Part shown: piece after piece, positions 5,554-7,138 of the stretch | How positions within the stretch are numbered: position 1 is the first letter of the stretch | Layout: the number at the start of each line of letters is the position of its first letter | DNA from: Treponema sp. | GTDB lineage: Bacteria; Spirochaetota; Spirochaetia; Treponematales; Breznakiellaceae | DNA: 7,138 nt | Reading direction: 5' to 3' | NCBI GenBank assembly: GCA_031277045.1 | Contig: JAISLX010000064.1 | Span: 1-7,138, forward strand | Notes under the pieces: generated by a model | The model's input: only the letters and a program-made list of their open reading frames with translations | Database searches by the model: none | What the model was told of the DNA's origin: nothing | Made by a program: the position numbers and the translations under genes

Positions 5554-6930
5554 ATGAACAAAAGTGGAAATTTTTCCGGTTCTTCCGGCGTTTTCGCGTG
5601 GATAAGCCGGTTTATCAACATGGGACGGGGGCAAAGCTACAAAAGCTTTCGTCTGGACCGGATGAGGACGCTGTGCGATCTCGCCGGCAATCCCGAACGG
5701 AGCGCCCCGGTAATCCACGTAGCGGGATCAAAGGGAAAAGGTTCGGTTACCGGGATGACAGCCGCAATCCTGAACGCGGCGGGCCGCAAAACCGCCTGCT
5801 ACAGTTCCCCGGACGTGATGGAAAAACGGGAACGGATCACCTGCGGGAACCGTTTCTTTGACGAATCAACATACGTCGAAGCCGGCGGCGAACTGGCGGC
5901 GGTAGTGGAAAAATTGCGCGGTTTAAGGGGGCCGGAAGGGCGACTGTTTGATCCTTCCCGGGACGAAGGGGAGCCTGTTACGTTCTTCGAGCTTATGACC
6001 CTCTACTTTTTTCTGTGCGCCCGGCATGCCCGCTGCGACATCATGGCGGTGGAAACCGGCATGGGCGGGCGGCTGGACGCCACCAATATCGTAAACCCCC
6101 TGGTAACGGCAATCACCCTTATCGAACTGGAACACACCGAATACCTGGGAAACACCCTGGGAGCCGTCGCCGCGGAAAAGGCGGGGATCATCAAACCCCG
6201 CGTGCCGCTGGTCCTTGCCGCCCAGGAAGAGGAAGCCCTGGCAGTATTCCGCCGGGAAGCCCTGGCGAAAGACGCGCCCCTGCTGTACTTTCCCGATACC
6301 GCGCAAACGCGGGACATCAGGATAAGCAAGACAGGGACCCGGTTTAGTCTGCGTGTGCCAGGCGGGGATCCCGGGGAACTGCGCCTTTCGGTAAAGATCC
6401 CCGGGGAGGTACAGGCCCGTAACGCGGGGCTGGCGGTAGTGGCCGTGAAACAGGCGTATCCCCGGATTGGGACGGAGGAGATACGGAAGGGCCTTGAGGA
6501 TTTTAGCCTTCCCGCCCGGTTTGAACAGATTATGGAGGAGCCTGAACTGGTGATAGACGGCGCCCACACGCCCAAAAGCGTGGAGCAGTGCCGCGACACG
6601 TTCCTGTCCCTCTACGGCGGCGGAGGCATTTTGATTTTCGGCTGTACCTCGGGAAAAAACGCCGGGGCTATGGCGGACGCCCTTGCGCCGCATTTTTCCC
6701 GCGTCATTATCACCACTCCGGGTACCTTCAAAAAAAGCAATCCCGAAGAACTGTACCGCGTCTTTAGGGAAAAAACGCGGGAAGACACGGAATTACTGCT
6801 GATTCCCGGCACCGCGGAGGCGGTTGAGCGGGCGCTGGATAAAAACCGCGCGCTGCCTATCCTGGGTACGGGGTCGTTTTACCTGGCCGCGGAAATCCGA
6901 AAGTACATAACAACATTGAAGAATTTGTAA
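5554..6930 (+). CDS. folC: Folylpolyglutamate/dihydrofolate synthase family ligase
   Basis: FolC adds glutamate to folates (and in bifunctional forms makes dihydrofolate from dihydropteroate), trapping the cofactors used in one-carbon metabolism. From ATG 5554 the protein has 458 residues, close to the family's 420-460. Motifs: IHVAGSKGKGSV (54-65, the P-loop, with SK where TN is usual), YSSPDVMEKRERI (84-96, usual SPH is SPD), ETGMGGRLDATNI, EHTEYLGNTLGAVAAEKAGIIK, the linker before ARFEQI, and VIDGAHTPKSVEQC, where the usual Asn of GAHNP is Thr. The C-terminal domain ends in ILGTGSFYLAAEIRKYI. The frame is open back to an ATG at 5404, but that would overlap murC and extend past the likely promoter; the translated extension does not look like FolC. 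The ribosome site at 5554 is weak (GCGGAA). It is divergent from murC and has no plus-strand partner in the window. Confidence 0.92.
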   Translation: MNKSGNFSGSSGVFAWISRFINMGRGQSYKSFRLDRMRTLCDLAGNPERSAPVIHVAGSKGKGSVTGMTAAILNAAGRKTACYSSPDVMEKRERITCGNRFFDESTYVEAGGELAAVVEKLRGLRGPEGRLFDPSRDEGEPVTFFELMTLYFFLCARHARCDIMAVETGMGGRLDATNIVNPLVTAITLIELEHTEYLGNTLGAVAAEKAGIIKPRVPLVLAAQEEEALAVFRREALAKDAPLLYFPDTAQTRDIRISKTGTRFSLRVPGGDPGELRLSVKIPGEVQARNAGLAVVAVKQAYPRIGTEEIRKGLEDFSLPARFEQIMEEPELVIDGAHTPKSVEQCRDTFLSLYGGGGILIFGCTSGKNAGAMADALAPHFSRVIITTPGTFKKSNPEELYRVFREKTREDTELLLIPGTAEAVERALDKNRALPILGTGSFYLAAEIRKYITTLKNL

Positions 6931-7041
6931 CCACAAAGTCGCGGAAGGCGCACAAAGGATACTGCGGCGGACACTTGACGCTCCCTTGTTGACACCTGTC
7001 CCAAAAAACAGTACGTTCTTTCGCAATATGCTCATAAAGCT
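6931..7041. repeat. Spacer after folC with a CACAAAG-type repeat
   Basis: Directly after the folC stop the sequence reads CCACAAAGTCGCGGAAGG then CGCACAAAGG. CACAAAG occurs twice, 19 bases apart (6932-6938, 6951-6957). The wording resembles the dispersed ACCACAAAG/ACACAGAG intergenic repeats found in many bacterial genomes. Further on, TTGACG (6975) and TTGACA (6989) resemble -35 boxes, but only a poor -10 (TACGTT, 7012-7017) follows. No gene and no folC terminator hairpin with a T-run were found. Confidence 0.45.

Positions 7042-7138
<97 letters not shown>

Noticed and set aside
5923..6693. Minus-strand open frames opposite folC
   Set aside because: Low-complexity shadows of a well-supported folC; no motifs or ribosome binding site.

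Overview
The window looks like one complete, short assembly contig from a spirochaete, most likely a relatively GC-rich treponeme such as those of termite or other animal guts. This placement is an inference. It rests on the wording of MurC (ETCEYRRHF and ESDHQDYYPTY in place of the usual EADESD block), on the cytidylate-kinase-like protein with a GKSGCGNTT loop, and on the murC-yicC-kinase-glycosylase grouping. No ribosomal RNA or other strong marker is present.

Layout. Bases 1-1193 (+) are mobile-element debris. The tail of a DDE integrase-type transposase (1-183) runs without a stop into the remains of an IS4/IS1634-type transposase (about 184-1193), whose frame is broken four times. Bases 1194-1540 hold no recognisable gene, only a short tandem repeat and a strong 15-bp hairpin. 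A tRNA-Gly(UCC) lies on the minus strand at 1541-1612. Then comes a tight minus-strand operon in the order murC, yicC, cytidylate-kinase-like gene, MutY-like glycosylase (5417 down to 1639), in which every junction overlaps. folC diverges on the plus strand (5554-6930), and a small intergenic region (5418-5553) serves both directions. The right end has a short CACAAAG-type repeat and then 97 G residues, almost certainly a sequencing artefact.

How the genes fit together. The operon joins peptidoglycan precursor synthesis (MurC), RNA decay (YicC), probable nucleotide phosphorylation (CMP-kinase-like) and DNA base-excision repair (MutY-like). FolC supplies polyglutamylated folates for one-carbon metabolism. 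These are housekeeping genes, and I see no convincing new multi-gene system.

The most notable observations are two. First, all four frame breaks in the dead transposase are the same kind of event: a +2 tandem duplication at the end of a three-base run (NNNX becomes NNNXNX). Removing the four duplications restores one continuous reading frame. Second, the MutY-like enzyme lacks the Fe-S cluster cysteines and has Glu at the position of the catalytic Asp.
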